Source: Chromera velia (Eukaryota; Sar; Chromeraceae). Taken from it: DNA of 20,000 nt. Position numbers and translations under genes: made by a program. The stretch is taken from assembly GCA_018398765.1 (NCBI GenBank), contig JAHBMJ010005036.1:1-20000 (forward strand), given 5' to 3'. This document shows, one piece after another, positions 8,446 to 17,290 of the stretch. Within the stretch, counting starts at the first letter, position 1. Every line of letters begins with the position of its first letter. The notes under the pieces were generated by a model, which worked only from the letters and a program-made list of their open reading frames with translations, was not told where the DNA came from and did no database searches.

Positions 8446-8778
8446 TGTAAGGAGGTAACTCCTCTTCTCCTAAGTGAGCGCACTTAGTTCAGTTAGATCT
8501 CTACTACAGAAAGTCTGTCAGTTTAAGGTTCACTTCCAAACTGCTTCTAGAAGCTTTGCAAGCAACTGTTGTTTACTCAATCCAGGCTATACGCAGCTGA
8601 CTGAATTAATTCTATTTTATTTAATTTTCTTCTCATACAGACTGGCATGGCGGCGCCTCCATGAGCCTGCGTGCGTGTGTTGGTCTCTGAGCTGCGGGCA
8701 TCCCATACGGCGGCGGTGCACGTTAGTTCGGCTTACCCCGGGATTGGCTGGTCCCGTGGCTCGCCTCACTATGTTACG
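8446..8778 (-). repeat. 5' LTR of the gypsy element
   Basis: This 333-bp LTR is the partner of 2867-3210. On the plus strand it starts TGTAAGG and ends GTTACG. Transcription of the element should start within it and run leftwards. An A/T-rich block near 8610-8635 could hold a TATA-like element, but I cannot place a start site. Confidence 0.93.
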
Positions 8779-8783
8779 AATAC
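8779..8783. repeat. Target-site duplication AATAC (right copy, gypsy)
   Basis: It matches 2862-2866 exactly and directly follows the right LTR. Confidence 0.85.
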
Positions 8784-9198
8784 TGTAACACAGTACTACT
8801 AACACTTCGTGCACGACTTCAAGCCCAATTTCCTTTCTCTGACATACATACATACATACATAGATACTGAGTCTCTTGGATGCACCTGACTTTTTTGCGT
8901 CTAACATCTTCAGCTTCGCCTTTTTACAGTCTCAGTGCGATCGGACTGTTCGTTCTGAATCCTCAAACTGTTCATAAGGACCGGGTTCAGAATCTTTGCA
9001 TATATTGACCTGCATTTGGTACACAGACAAGCGGAAAGTTGAACCTTCTGTGAGTTTGAACTACTCACTGGCAAATAAGTGTTTGTTGTCTTGGCTGATA
9101 CTCAACATAGTCGGTGTAGCCTGTACCCCCAAGAAGGCTTTCTATGGTTGATCCGGAGCGGCCGCCGAAGCCCGGGCACCGAAGGCACCCAGCTGCTA
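8784..9198. other. Spacer with a short (CATA)n run
   Basis: About five CATA units occur at 8843-8863. No gene or RNA is recognised. A small open frame (9079-9288, beginning only with GTG) enters the 33-bp repeat described next. Confidence 0.5.
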
Positions 9199-9285
9199 AA
9201 GCCTGACCGCGCCAAAGGCGCAGCCATACCAAAGCCTAACCGTGCCAAAAACGCGGCCACGCCAAAGCCCGACCGTGCCGAAGGC
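9199..9285. repeat. 33-bp tandem repeat, 2.6 copies
   Basis: The units are 9199-9231, 9232-9264 and a partial 9265-9285, each starting AAGCC and containing a (C/T)GTGCC or CGCGCC core. On the plus strand they read as an 11-residue repeat, KPDRAKGAAIP, KPNRAKNAATP, KPDRAEG, then TAG at 9286-9288. The unit length is a multiple of three, which would suit a coding repeat, but no ATG start or other coding support is seen. Confidence 0.75.
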
Positions 9286-9288
9286 TAG

Positions 9289-9543
9289 TGAGTACGGGTG
9301 GGTGAGTCGGTGAGTAAATGAGGGCGTTAGTGAATGAGACAGTAGATAAATGAATAATGAATAAATAATGAATGATTTAGAATGAATGAATGAATAAATG
9401 CATGAATGAATGAATAAGTTAGTGAGTGAGCGTGGATGAGTGCGTGAGTGTGGGAGTGACTGAAAAAGTGAGTGGATGCTTGAATGAATCAGTGAGTGAG
9501 TGAGTGAGTGAGTGAGTGGCTGAGTGAGTGAGAGAGTGAGTAA
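9289..9543. repeat. (GAGT/GAAT)n degenerate tetranucleotide array
   Basis: GTGA, GAAT, AATAA and GAGT units alternate. The most regular part is GAGT at about 9490-9535. It resembles the 1931-2086 array but is more degraded and AT-richer. Confidence 0.85.
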
Positions 9544-10264
9544 GGTCGGCAGTGTACAGAAGGAAGTGTAGAAGGCTCTCGCTTTCGATGCTTTTACTAG
9601 TCAATGTGGTAACTGGGCTCTGAGAAGCAATGAACAGTTGGAGACTAGCTTTCACACTTCCAATCTGATGCATTGCCTGTAAGCAAGAACAGAGCCAGCT
9701 CGCCATCAGTTGATCCTGACGTGTTTCTTGAAAACGCAGTGAATTAAAAAAGAGTTAAAGAGAAACAGAAAGAGAAAAAGAATGGAGGATAGCCTAGGGT
9801 ACAGCAGGTGCCTTCTCTTGATATAGGAAGAGAGGAGAACGAAGCGTCAGACTAGTATATTAGACATGGAATCGCTTGATTCTACTGTATATACGCCGCC
9901 TGTATTTGACCGTGCAGCCCGTCTCGCGAACAGAAATATGAGGAGAAGTAAAATTAAAAGCTTTAAACTACTTTAAACTCCTTTAAACTATATAATTGCA
10001 TCATGAAAAGCAATTTGAAATTCAGTTCAGATAAAGCATTTTATTTTAAATTTCATTTTACATGTTATTTCATTTTTTTTTATAGTTGATGGTTTAACTA
10101 ATGGTTTAAATTAAATTTGAAAGAGCTAAACGGATTTTGGTGGTTTGAAGACATTCCACAATGGATCTTGGTGTCTTAAAGAGCCTTATTTAGAAAAGCA
10201 GTGAAGCATCAAGGGGGTAGTTATAACATTTTTAAGCTGCTGTGGGCTGGAGCTGTATTATATA
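9544..10264. other. AT-rich spacer with a CTTTAAACT repeat
   Basis: CTTTAAACT occurs three times at 9961-9989 with a period of 10 to 11 bp. The region 9950-10140 is strongly AT-rich. I see no gene. Confidence 0.6.
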
Positions 10265-10352
10265 CTAGAAAGAATTAGCCTTCTATCGTCAGAGCCCTGA
10301 CGATATTACAAACTAAAAAGAATGAGCTTTCTATCGCCAAAGCCCTGGTGCT
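10265..10352. repeat. Imperfect tandem duplication, 48-bp period
   Basis: CTAGAAAGAATTAGCCTTCT at 10265 and CTAAAAAGAATGAGCTTTCT at 10313 begin two copies that both continue through ATCG, an A/G-variant CA(A/G)AGCCCTG and on. Most differences are transitions. The second copy runs into another CCAAAGCCCTG unit at about 10365. Confidence 0.7.
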
Positions 10353-10507
10353 AAAAGCGCCAGCCTGCCAAAGCCCTGAGTTTGATTGACAGACCATAGA
10401 GTCACAGGAAGGCTTCTTGGGGTAGTAGCCTATCGCAGTTCGGTATACGTTCGTGGGTGGGTACGTGGGCGGGTTCGAGCGGAGGGCCAAACACAAGTCC
10501 TGCGAGA

Positions 10508-10652
10508 ACACACACACGCACAGAGAAAGATATAGACTCACACATAAATATACACACACAACCACGGATGCACGCACACATTGGTACAAAATACAGGCAC
10601 GGATACAAGTAAACACAGGTATAAAATATAGGCATGGATACACACACACACA
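10508..10652. repeat. CA-rich repeat with a ~36-bp duplicated segment
   Basis: Short (CA)n runs flank two similar blocks: TACAAAATACAGGCACGGAT near 10583 and TATAAAATATAGGCATGGAT near 10619. The differences shown are all C/T transitions. Confidence 0.65.
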
Positions 10653-11010
10653 GCTGCATCCACCGTTTGGGCGTCCCTCTGAAAAAGAAACGAGAAGTAC
10701 CGCCTTACCCGCTCTTCGGCCTGTCCTACCCCCGTACCTCCTCGGGCTTCCTATCTCTCCCCGTGCTCATATACTTCTTTTATTGATATACGCTTCAGTC
10801 ACCTATACCAGAGATCACTCAGTCTCCCCCGCGGCACCTCCGTTCGGACACAAGTTGTCAGACGGTGAATCGGATCGTCAATTAATTTTTTCCAACTTTT
10901 TTCTTCACAAGCTTTGCAAATTGATTCATACAAAAGAAACATATCATACAATCTACTGGCTAGTCCACTGGTACTTAAACAAATTAACAAGCTACTCAGC
11001 TACATATAAA
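10653..11010. other. Spacer left of the copia element
   Basis: No recognisable gene. The open frame spanning it on the plus strand (10453-11076) is repeat-derived at its start and runs into the LTR, so I do not regard it as real. Confidence 0.5.
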
Positions 11011-11015
11011 CATGT
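11011..11015. repeat. Target-site duplication CATGT (left copy, copia)
   Basis: CATGT here is repeated exactly at 17124-17128, outside the other LTR. Confidence 0.88.
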
Positions 11016-11448
11016 TGTGAATGTGATGGTCGGTGCGGGGCTGACGTGCGCGGCCCAATCAGATACCGCAGCGTGAATTCCTGGGAGGCCACGGCATGCG
11101 CAAGCGTGCGAGGGCCACGTGCTTTGCTGAGGAGACAGAGTTGATTCAGACTGATTGATCTGATGGTTGTGTGATTGAAAGTTATCAGTCTGTTATCGTA
11201 CGTCAGATAGTGCAGATCGTAAGATAAACGGAGTCCGATACCACACGTTTTAGACACACGTTCTCGTAAGCAGCTTGTATACATGTCTCGTCTCCAGCCT
11301 GAATTAATTGAGGCTCCTAGATTGATCAGCAAAGGAACCTCTCGGAAAGTGAGCAATGCATACGGTGAGTTTGAACAGACCCTTATGTATCGTGTGCGTT
11401 GAGCAGCGGCAGCCTTCTAGACGTCTAGAGAACATTCACACCATCATA
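11016..11448 (+). repeat. 5' LTR of the copia element
   Basis: This 433-bp LTR starts TGTGAATG and ends CATTCACACCATCATA. The termini give TGTGA/TCATA, close to an inverted repeat. By hand alignment with 16697-17123 it differs by about 24 transitions, one transversion and one 6-bp indel. The stretch 11317-11442 is identical in both LTRs. Confidence 0.93.
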
Positions 11449-11499
11449 ATTTGGTGTTCTCTATGCGGGCTCAAACGTTTCATTCTCTTTTTCTTGCAG
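11365..11499 (+). other. Possible GT-AG intron from LTR into the leader
   Basis: ACG|GTGAGT at 11364-11370 matches a strong 5' splice site, and TCTTTTTCTTGCAG ending at 11499 matches a 3' splice site with a pyrimidine tract. Splicing would remove the LTR end and the primer-binding site from an mRNA. The donor is present in both LTRs. This is motif evidence only. Confidence 0.35.
11452..11468 (+). promoter_or_regulatory. Candidate primer-binding site of the copia element
   Basis: TGGTGTTCTCTATGCGG begins three bases after the 5' LTR. TGG would pair with the tRNA CCA end. I cannot name the tRNA. Confidence 0.5.
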
Positions 11500-11587
11500 A
11501 CGTCTTGAAATACCAGGAGATAACTCCCAGGTTCCTGCAGCTGCCAGTGCTTCCCCTTCTCCTCCTAAGCCCCATGACTTCAACTGA

Positions 11588-12658
11588 ATGAATGAACTGA
11601 ACTCCATGGAAGGTTTTGACCTTTAGAGAAGAGAGTTCCTGAAGTTTGCCAAGTTCCAGCTCAAGGCCAAGTTCATTCCGGATGATAATGAGAGGAAAGA
11701 GCTCTGGACCCTGGCTTTGTTGCGTGCTTTCAAGAAGTTCGACGACCTCAAAGACAACACGCTCACCATCGAAGAGCAGGAGCAGAAGTTTGGGGAGGAT
11801 CTTCTCGCCGCTGTCGCCGCCACGATTCTTGATCCTAAGGAATTGGAGTGCAGACAGTTCGAGGAGAGGTACATTGCGATGAAGAGGGAGAGGGGAGACG
11901 ACCTTTTCCAGACCCTGGTAAAGGAGAACAAGCTCTTTGCCAAGGCAAAGGTGAAAGGCTACAAGCTTGATCCTTCGACTCAAAAGCGCACTCTTGAGAA
12001 GATGTGCTTGGATAAGGAGTGGCTGGATGGAGTGAGGAGGGCAGCCAGTGAATTGAAGAAGGAGTCCGATGCTCTGATGTATGCCGAGATCTGTCCCCGT
12101 CTCGTCGAGGATGCCAAGATCTTCCATGGGAAGAGGGTTGGCAGGCAGGTGGAGGAGTCGTCCAAGCCAGACCCCACCTCCCAAGCACCAGGAGTTTTTT
12201 GGGGCGGCAGAGGGACGTGCGAAGAAGGGAAAGAAAGGAAAGGGGAAAAAAGGCAAGAGGGAAGTGACTCCCTCCTATGACACCAATGCTGCTTCGTCCA
12301 GCAGCTCCCCATCCGGTCCCTCCGGTTCCCGCTGCTCCAGCGGTGGGTTTGTGTACAGGGGAGAGAAGTGCCCTGCCAAGAACGCCACCTATGGCATGAA
12401 AGATATGCCTAGGTGTGGGGAGAAGGGGCATTTTGTGAGCTGCTGCCCAAAGAAGAGACAGCGGGGGAGAGAGGCTGCTGGGGCAGCGATTCCACGAGTC
12501 TCTGGCACCACCTTTGATATGAGAAAAGGAGATGAATGGGATGAGATGTCCTCCTCCTCTGCTAGTTTGGGTTTGTGAGTATCCCTGCCTCCGGCGGGCA
12601 AAGCAGCTCCTCCCCGGAATGCAGGGCAAATTCCAGAAGAGCTGCAGGGCGGGGGGGG
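11588..12658 (+). pseudogene. gag: Copia Gag, with stop codons and frame changes
   Basis: ATG 11588 begins MNELNSMEGFDL, then TAG 11624-11626, then a long charged helical region (RREFLKFAKFQLKAKF; IEEQEQKFGEDLLAAVAA; LEKMCLDKEWLDGVRRAASE) in the same frame to about 12195. At the T6 run 12195-12200 the frame changes by one base and continues in a Lys/Gly-rich stretch and a Ser-rich stretch. A knuckle remnant, RCGEKGHFVSCC, lies at 12411-12446: C-x4-H-x4-C is kept, but the first Cys of the usual CCHC is Met. TGA 12576-12578 follows, and a second frame change fits the G8 run at 12651-12658. Homopolymer position means assembly error is possible for both shifts. Confidence 0.75.
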
Positions 12659-13078
12659 TTCATTCAAGCCACCCTCCATAACGCTGAGAAGTTTGCTGAT
12701 GATGAGTTTGATGAAGTGGTGGAGAATAGACCTGTGAATCCTGTTGAAGCCTTTCTTGTCGCTTTCATTAGAGAAGAGGAAGACAACTATCGGTCGGAAT
12801 TGACTGACACTGGTTGTTCTTTGTCTCTTTTACCTCCTTGCTGTGAGAAGTTTGTTATATTGGAAAAGAGTAGGACAGTGCAGTTCCGTCTCACCTCTAA
12901 TGTTGCAGGCCTCCAGAGTGATAAGGTAAAGACGTGTCACCTCCTCGTTAAGGACAAAATAGGGAGGGTGCGTCTGATACCTGAAAAAACCGTCATTCAC
13001 TCGTCCGTTGGTCGAGCTCTTTTCGCGTGTGCAAAGAAAGAGCTTTATCTTGGGGGGGAAAGTGGGAGGCCGAGTTAG
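12659..13078 (+). pseudogene. Copia aspartic protease region
   Basis: After the G8 run the frame reads FIQATLHNAEKFADDEFDEV, an acidic linker, and then LTDTGCSLSLLPP with catalytic DTG at 12806-12814. A hydrophobic segment continues to TAG 13076-13078. The catalytic triplet is intact. The second flap motif is not clear to me, so the downstream boundary is approximate. Confidence 0.7.
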
Positions 13079-14358
13079 CTGAGACTTAGTGACATCGATG
13101 GCAATCGTTTTGTTGCGCCTGTTGATCAGTCTGGTTCCATTCCTTTTATTCTCTTTTTTGAGACTGAGGTGAAAGACCGATGGGGGGTGGCGTCAGTATA
13201 CTTGAGGAGGAGTGCAGACATGGCAGTCCAGCCAGCCAAGTCTCTTCATTCTTATTTTTTCTCTGCATGTGCGGGGGAAAAGAAAGATGAGACGTCTCTT
13301 TCTGCAGAGAATAGAAAGCATCTCCTGTATGTGCTGCATTCTCGTCTTGCGCACGCAACGGGGGAGCGACTCCTTTTGACGTTGAGAGAGAAGGGGGTCG
13401 GTCTCTCGTACAGCCTGCAAGAATGCAGAGATGTGCGGAGGGAGTGTAGGGCATGTCGGGAAGTCAACTTCCGCCGTCGACGTTTGAAGCGTCGGGGGTA
13501 GAAGGCCAAGAAGCGTGGAAAGAGAAAGAGGGCTGGGGCAGAGGAGGCGCTCTCCGGAGTGGGGGGTGACGATGAGAGCGAAGGGAGTGACGAAGAGTCG
13601 TCTTTGGGGGACAGGCGTCCCTTGGAGAAGTTCAACAGGATCATCTACCACGACATCAAAGACATGAAGAAGAAGGGTTACGGAGGGTTCAGATATGTCT
13701 CCGTCATTGTTGATTGGAAGTTCCGTCGTATCTCTCTGAAGGCCCTTCGGTTGAAGGACTATGCAGAGAGGCACCTTCTTTCATAGATCTGCCGTTGGGA
13801 GGTTGCTGGTTTCGGAAAGCCTCTGATTGTTTGGTCAGACAACGGTGGGGAGTTTTCGGGAGAGGAAGGGTATCTTCGGGTGTGTGAAAATGAGGGGGTT
13901 GATAATGAATTTGGCCCGCCACTGCAGGCACTCCTGAGGTTCAGGCATTCGTAGAGAGAGCCAATTTGACCTTCATTTCTCTTTTGAACAAATTTTTATT
14001 GCAAGCACGTATTCCATTTTTCATGTGGCCGGCTGTCTTGCCGGGTGTTGCCAATGCACTGAATGATGTGGTGCACAATTCGATCGGCCGTTCTCCGAAT
14101 GCGTGTGTGTTTGGTCGGCTGTCTGGCGTTCCCTCCATTTCTTGCGGTGATGTTGTGCGCATCACTGACCCTTCTTTCCGTCGTTCCTCGCCCTTCGAAA
14201 AGAGTGAGTATGTTCTTTTCGGGGGGGTAATAGGACTGACGGTCGTTTCGGTTCTTTTCTGCTGGGGAGGGAGATGGAAGGCACTGCGGGTCTATCCATT
14301 TCACATCATTCTAGAAGAGTGGGTTGGCGTAGGAACAAGAGACTTCGATGCTGACTGA
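13079..14358 (+). pseudogene. Copia integrase
   Basis: The zinc-binding part shows LHSRLAHATGERLL (H-x4-H, near 13340) and ECRACRE (C-x2-C, near 13450). The catalytic core has Asp in YHDIKD (13652), Asp in WSDNGGEF (13838) and Glu in FVERANL (13954-13956), so all three DDE residues survive. TAG stops lie at 13499-13501 and 13784-13786. The latter sits in HLLS-stop-ICRW, where Gln is plausible. One base appears to be missing near 13918-13922, because the family-like continuation TPEVQAF is in the next frame. TGA 14356-14358 ends the stretch. It would integrate the cDNA. Confidence 0.85.
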
Positions 14359-15174
14359 AGGGGAATAGATGGAAGGAAAGAGCAGGAGATTCCTAGCAGA
14401 GAGTCAGACGGAGACTTCTGGGTTGGGTGGGATGCCGATGATAACCGCACAGATGGGGTGGTCGGGTCTGATGATGCGTTGTCAGACCATGTGGATGCAG
14501 AGGGTGAGTTGCCTCCTGTAGATCTAACCAGAGGTGTTCGTTCCTCTGTGCTGAAGGGCGTTCTCGCAAGAGAGTCCAACGGCGCCCTCTTCCCTGCTCA
14601 GATAGTTAGGGAGGGGGAACAGCAGTTGAGGGGGGCGAGCATTGCAAGACTGAAGAAGCAGGAGGATAGTTCTTTTCGTCTTGCCGAGTTTGATCGAATC
14701 GCACAGAAAGACATCGTGGAGCGTTTTGATCTGCCTGCCGAGGGCAGACTTCCCGAGTCTATTTTGTAGCGCCTTGCAGAGGAGGCTCCACAGCCAGAGC
14801 CCCCAGTCCCTCAGCCTGTCGCTGAGAACTCCGATCCCGTTGATGTTAACTTTCTGTCCCCCGTTGATAGGGTAGTAGAGCAAGTTGCCGAAGAAGCGAG
14901 AGCAGCTGAGTTTGTTCGTTGGTCACAGATGACAAAGAAACAAAGGAAAGCAGCAGTGAGGAAGAACAGAGAGAAGCGATGCAAGTTGACAGAAGAGCGG
15001 ATTAGCAAGGTAATGGACACGCACTTTGAAGTCGCGTGTGCCGTCCTAAAAGCAGAGAGAGCGAGAAAGCTTTTGGAGAGAGAGAACAAAGCAAAAGGAC
15101 ACATTTTGGCAACCGAAGAGGAGATAGAGCAAGGTTTCTTCAAAGAGGCAGATCGGAAAGAGCTAGCCCAGTAG
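14359..15174 (+). pseudogene. Copia integrase-RT linker, charged and helical
   Basis: The frame of the integrase C-terminus continues through about 270 codons without a known domain. It is acidic first (ESDGDFWVGWDADD, LSDHVDAEGELPPVDL). A region rich in Lys, Arg and Glu follows (KKQRKAAVRKNREKRCKL; RARKLLERENKAKG), likely helical or coiled coil. TAG stops are at 14767-14769 and 15172-15174. Copia elements usually have a variable linker here; it is long in this copy. Confidence 0.6.
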
Positions 15175-16623
15175 TGTGTTTGTTCTGTTTTTGATTTATC
15201 TTCACAGACCTTGACTCCCCAGCCGGGGGTGAAGGGTATCACCCTCCGTTGGGTCCAGACGTGGAAGCTGAAGGAGGGGAAGAGAGTTGCGAAGTCAAGG
15301 CTCGTTGCCCGGGGGTTTCAGGACCCTCGAGATTGAGAGCTTCTCGAAACCTACTCCGGGACTGCAGATGCAGGCCTGGCAAGGGTTGCGTTTGTTTCGG
15401 CCCTCAGTCGGGGGTGGCAAGCAGTGAAGGTCGATGTGTCGACTGCCTTCCTGCAGGCTCCGATCGGTGAAGGTGTGTGGCTTCGTTTGCCTAATGACCT
15501 GCCGATCGAGGTCTATCCTGGCTTGCGTTGTGGGGTATACATCAAGATTGTGAAGGCCGTCTACGGACTGGCCGATGCTCTCAAGTGTTACACCGATTTC
15601 TTCAAGAAGAAAGTTCGTGGGCTGGGGTGAACAGAGGTTTGTGAGTCGATTCTCGTGAAGAGAAACAAGAAGGGGGAGGCGATTGGTCTGATGGTGATGC
15701 ACGTAGACGACCTGTTTGTGTTTTCTCCATCTGTTGATGACGACATAGCAGCAGTATGTACGATGTTCAACACAGATGAGCCCGAGCGCATGGATAATGA
15801 AGAGATGCACACCTATGTCGGCATGTCGGTGTGCATGAGGGATGGTGAGATGCTCTTTGATTAGAGCGTCTACATCATGAACATGGCAGAGTCTATCAGT
15901 CCAGAAGTGAAGAAGCCGATCACAGATAAAGACCTCCTTCTCCCGACCGAGAAGGATGTCGATCCTTCATTGCAGAAGGAGCAGCAGAAGAATGTGGGGG
16001 CATTGGGATGGGCGGTTCGCACCCAGCCTAGCCTCTCATTTTTATTATCCTACCTGTCCCGCTCGAGCACCCGTCTGTCTCCTATCTTTGTGCTGGCTAC
16101 TGAAAAAGCACTGTGGCACGCAAAGGTGACGGCCAAGCCTTTGAAGCTGAAAAAGGTGAGAAGGGTGCCCGCACTTGTTGTGTGGGTCGATGCGTCCTAC
16201 CAATTAAGTTTGAGAGAGGGGAGATTGGGATGGGAGATGCAGATCCTCAATCAAGAGGAGGTGGGTGATTTGGAGAAAGTGAGTGAGGACAACACCGTTG
16301 TATGGGCGAGCAAGAAGTGCACTCAAAAGCTCGGGTCCACCATCACTGCAGAGTTGTTTGCGATGCGTGATGGTGTCAAGCTTTCCTTCAGTGTGTTCAA
16401 CTTGATCAAGAAACTTTGGGGGGTGTTTCCCAAGGTTCTCGTTGTGAGTGACTCACAGCCCTTAATGAATCAGTTGGCTAGCAGGCAGTGCAAGAGTGAG
16501 CCTCATCAGCAGGCTGAGCTTGAGTATGTCTTGCAGGAGTTGGCAGATTTGGGGGCAACGGTCAAGTGGGTGCCCACTGGTCAGCAGAGAGCTGATCGTC
16601 AGACCAAATTTTTGGAAGTCTGA
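15175..16623 (+). pseudogene. Copia reverse transcriptase and RNase H
   Basis: RT motifs include KSRLVARGFQDPRD, VKVDVSTAFLQAPIGEGVW (first catalytic Asp), KAVYGLADALKCY and HVDD at 15700-15711 in place of the usual YVDD. RNase H follows: VVWVDASYQ, VVWASKKCTQKLGSTITAEL, VVSDSQPLMNQL and WVPTGQQRADRQTKF, ending at TGA 16621-16623. Stops are TGA 15334-15336, TGA 15628-15630 and TAG 15862-15864; the TAG precedes SVYI, where copia RTs usually have Q-x-x-Y-I. From 15865 to 16620 the frame is fully open. No frameshift occurs in this part. Confidence 0.9.
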
Positions 16624-16686
16624 ACATTCTGGTGTTAGCGTTGCGTACAGTCATATTCTGTGCCTGCGTGCATGAATGGAATTCAT

Positions 16687-16696
16687 GGGGGGTGAT
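16687..16696 (+). promoter_or_regulatory. Candidate polypurine tract of the copia element
   Basis: GGGGGGTGAT ends at the 3' LTR boundary. The G-run just upstream of the LTR is where the plus-strand primer is expected. Confidence 0.6.
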
Positions 16697-17123
16697 TATG
16701 AATGTGATGGTCGGTGCGGGGCTGACGTGCGCGGCCCGATCAGATACTGCGGCGTGAATTCCTGGGGGGCCACGGCATACGCGAGCGTGCGGGGGCCACA
16801 TGCTTTGCTGAGGAGACGGAGTTGATTCAGACTGATTGATCTGATGGTTATGTGATTGAGAGTTGTAAGTCTGTTATCGTGCGTCAGACAGTGCAGATCG
16901 TAAGATAAACGGACACCACGCGTTTTAGACACACGTTCTCGTAAGCAGCTTGTGTGCGTATCTCGTCTCCAGTCTGAATTAATTGAGGCTTCTAGATTGA
17001 TCAGCAAAGGAACCTCTCGGAAAGTGAGCAATGCATACGGTGAGTTTGAACAGACCCTTATGTATCGTGTGCGTTGAGCAGCGGCAGCCTTCTAGACGTC
17101 TAGAGAACATTCACACCGTCATA
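16697..17123 (+). repeat. 3' LTR of the copia element
   Basis: This 427-bp LTR is the partner of 11016-11448. It starts TATGAATG, with A for the G of the usual TG start, and ends CATTCACACCGTCATA. TATGA/TCATA is a perfect 5-bp inverted repeat. Confidence 0.93.
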
Positions 17124-17128
17124 CATGT
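17124..17128. repeat. Target-site duplication CATGT (right copy, copia)
   Basis: Exact match to 11011-11015, directly after the 3' LTR. Confidence 0.88.
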
Positions 17129-17290
17129 AATTTATAATCAATATAAACTAGTAGATGTTATCCAACAAATTATTTAAACAACGATTACTAGATTCGTAAC
17201 TAGAATATATCAATTTAAAAAAGGTTTTATTCTATATATAGTTAATTCTATTTAGAGTTAATTCTATATAGGGCTAATTGAAACAAAAGG
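17129..17290. other. AT-rich spacer with (GTTAATTCTAT)-type repeats
   Basis: About three variants of TTAATTCTAT(A/T)TAG occur at 17230-17280. No gene is seen. Confidence 0.6.

Larger units (their letters stand above)
2867..8778 (-). mobile_element. Ty3/gypsy LTR retrotransposon (chromovirus), complete but decayed
   Basis: The element is 5,912 bp and transcribed right to left. It has paired LTRs, a 5-bp AATAC target duplication, a TGG primer-binding site next to the right LTR and a purine tract next to the left one. The pol order protease, RT, RNase H, integrase places it in Ty3/gypsy, and the chromodomain after integrase places it among chromoviruses. The whole coding region stays in one minus-strand frame, interrupted by ten UAR stops. 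The LTRs differ at about 16 of 333 aligned positions plus an 11-bp indel, so the insertion is not recent. By the standard code it cannot make a full polyprotein. Confidence 0.95.
11016..17123 (+). mobile_element. Ty1/copia LTR retrotransposon, complete but decayed
   Basis: The element is 6,108 bp with paired LTRs, a CATGT 5-bp target duplication, a TGG site just inside the left LTR and a G-rich tract before the right LTR. The coding order Gag, protease, integrase, RT, RNase H is the Ty1/copia order. The coding region changes frame three times and has eleven in-frame stops (seven TAG, four TGA). It lies in the opposite orientation to the gypsy element, 2.2 kb away, and neither element is nested in the other. 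Confidence 0.95.

Noticed and set aside
11011..11020. Nesting of one retrotransposon in the other
   Set aside because: Each element has its own 5-bp target duplication in unique flanking DNA, 2.2 kb apart.
11284..11403. A 39-codon frame starting with ATG inside the copia 5' LTR
   Set aside because: The ATG is absent from the 3' LTR and the frame does not join Gag through the candidate intron.
11480..12256. Long minus-strand frame opposite copia Gag
   Set aside because: It is the antisense shadow of a charged Gag helix region; the plus-strand frame matches the element's domain order.
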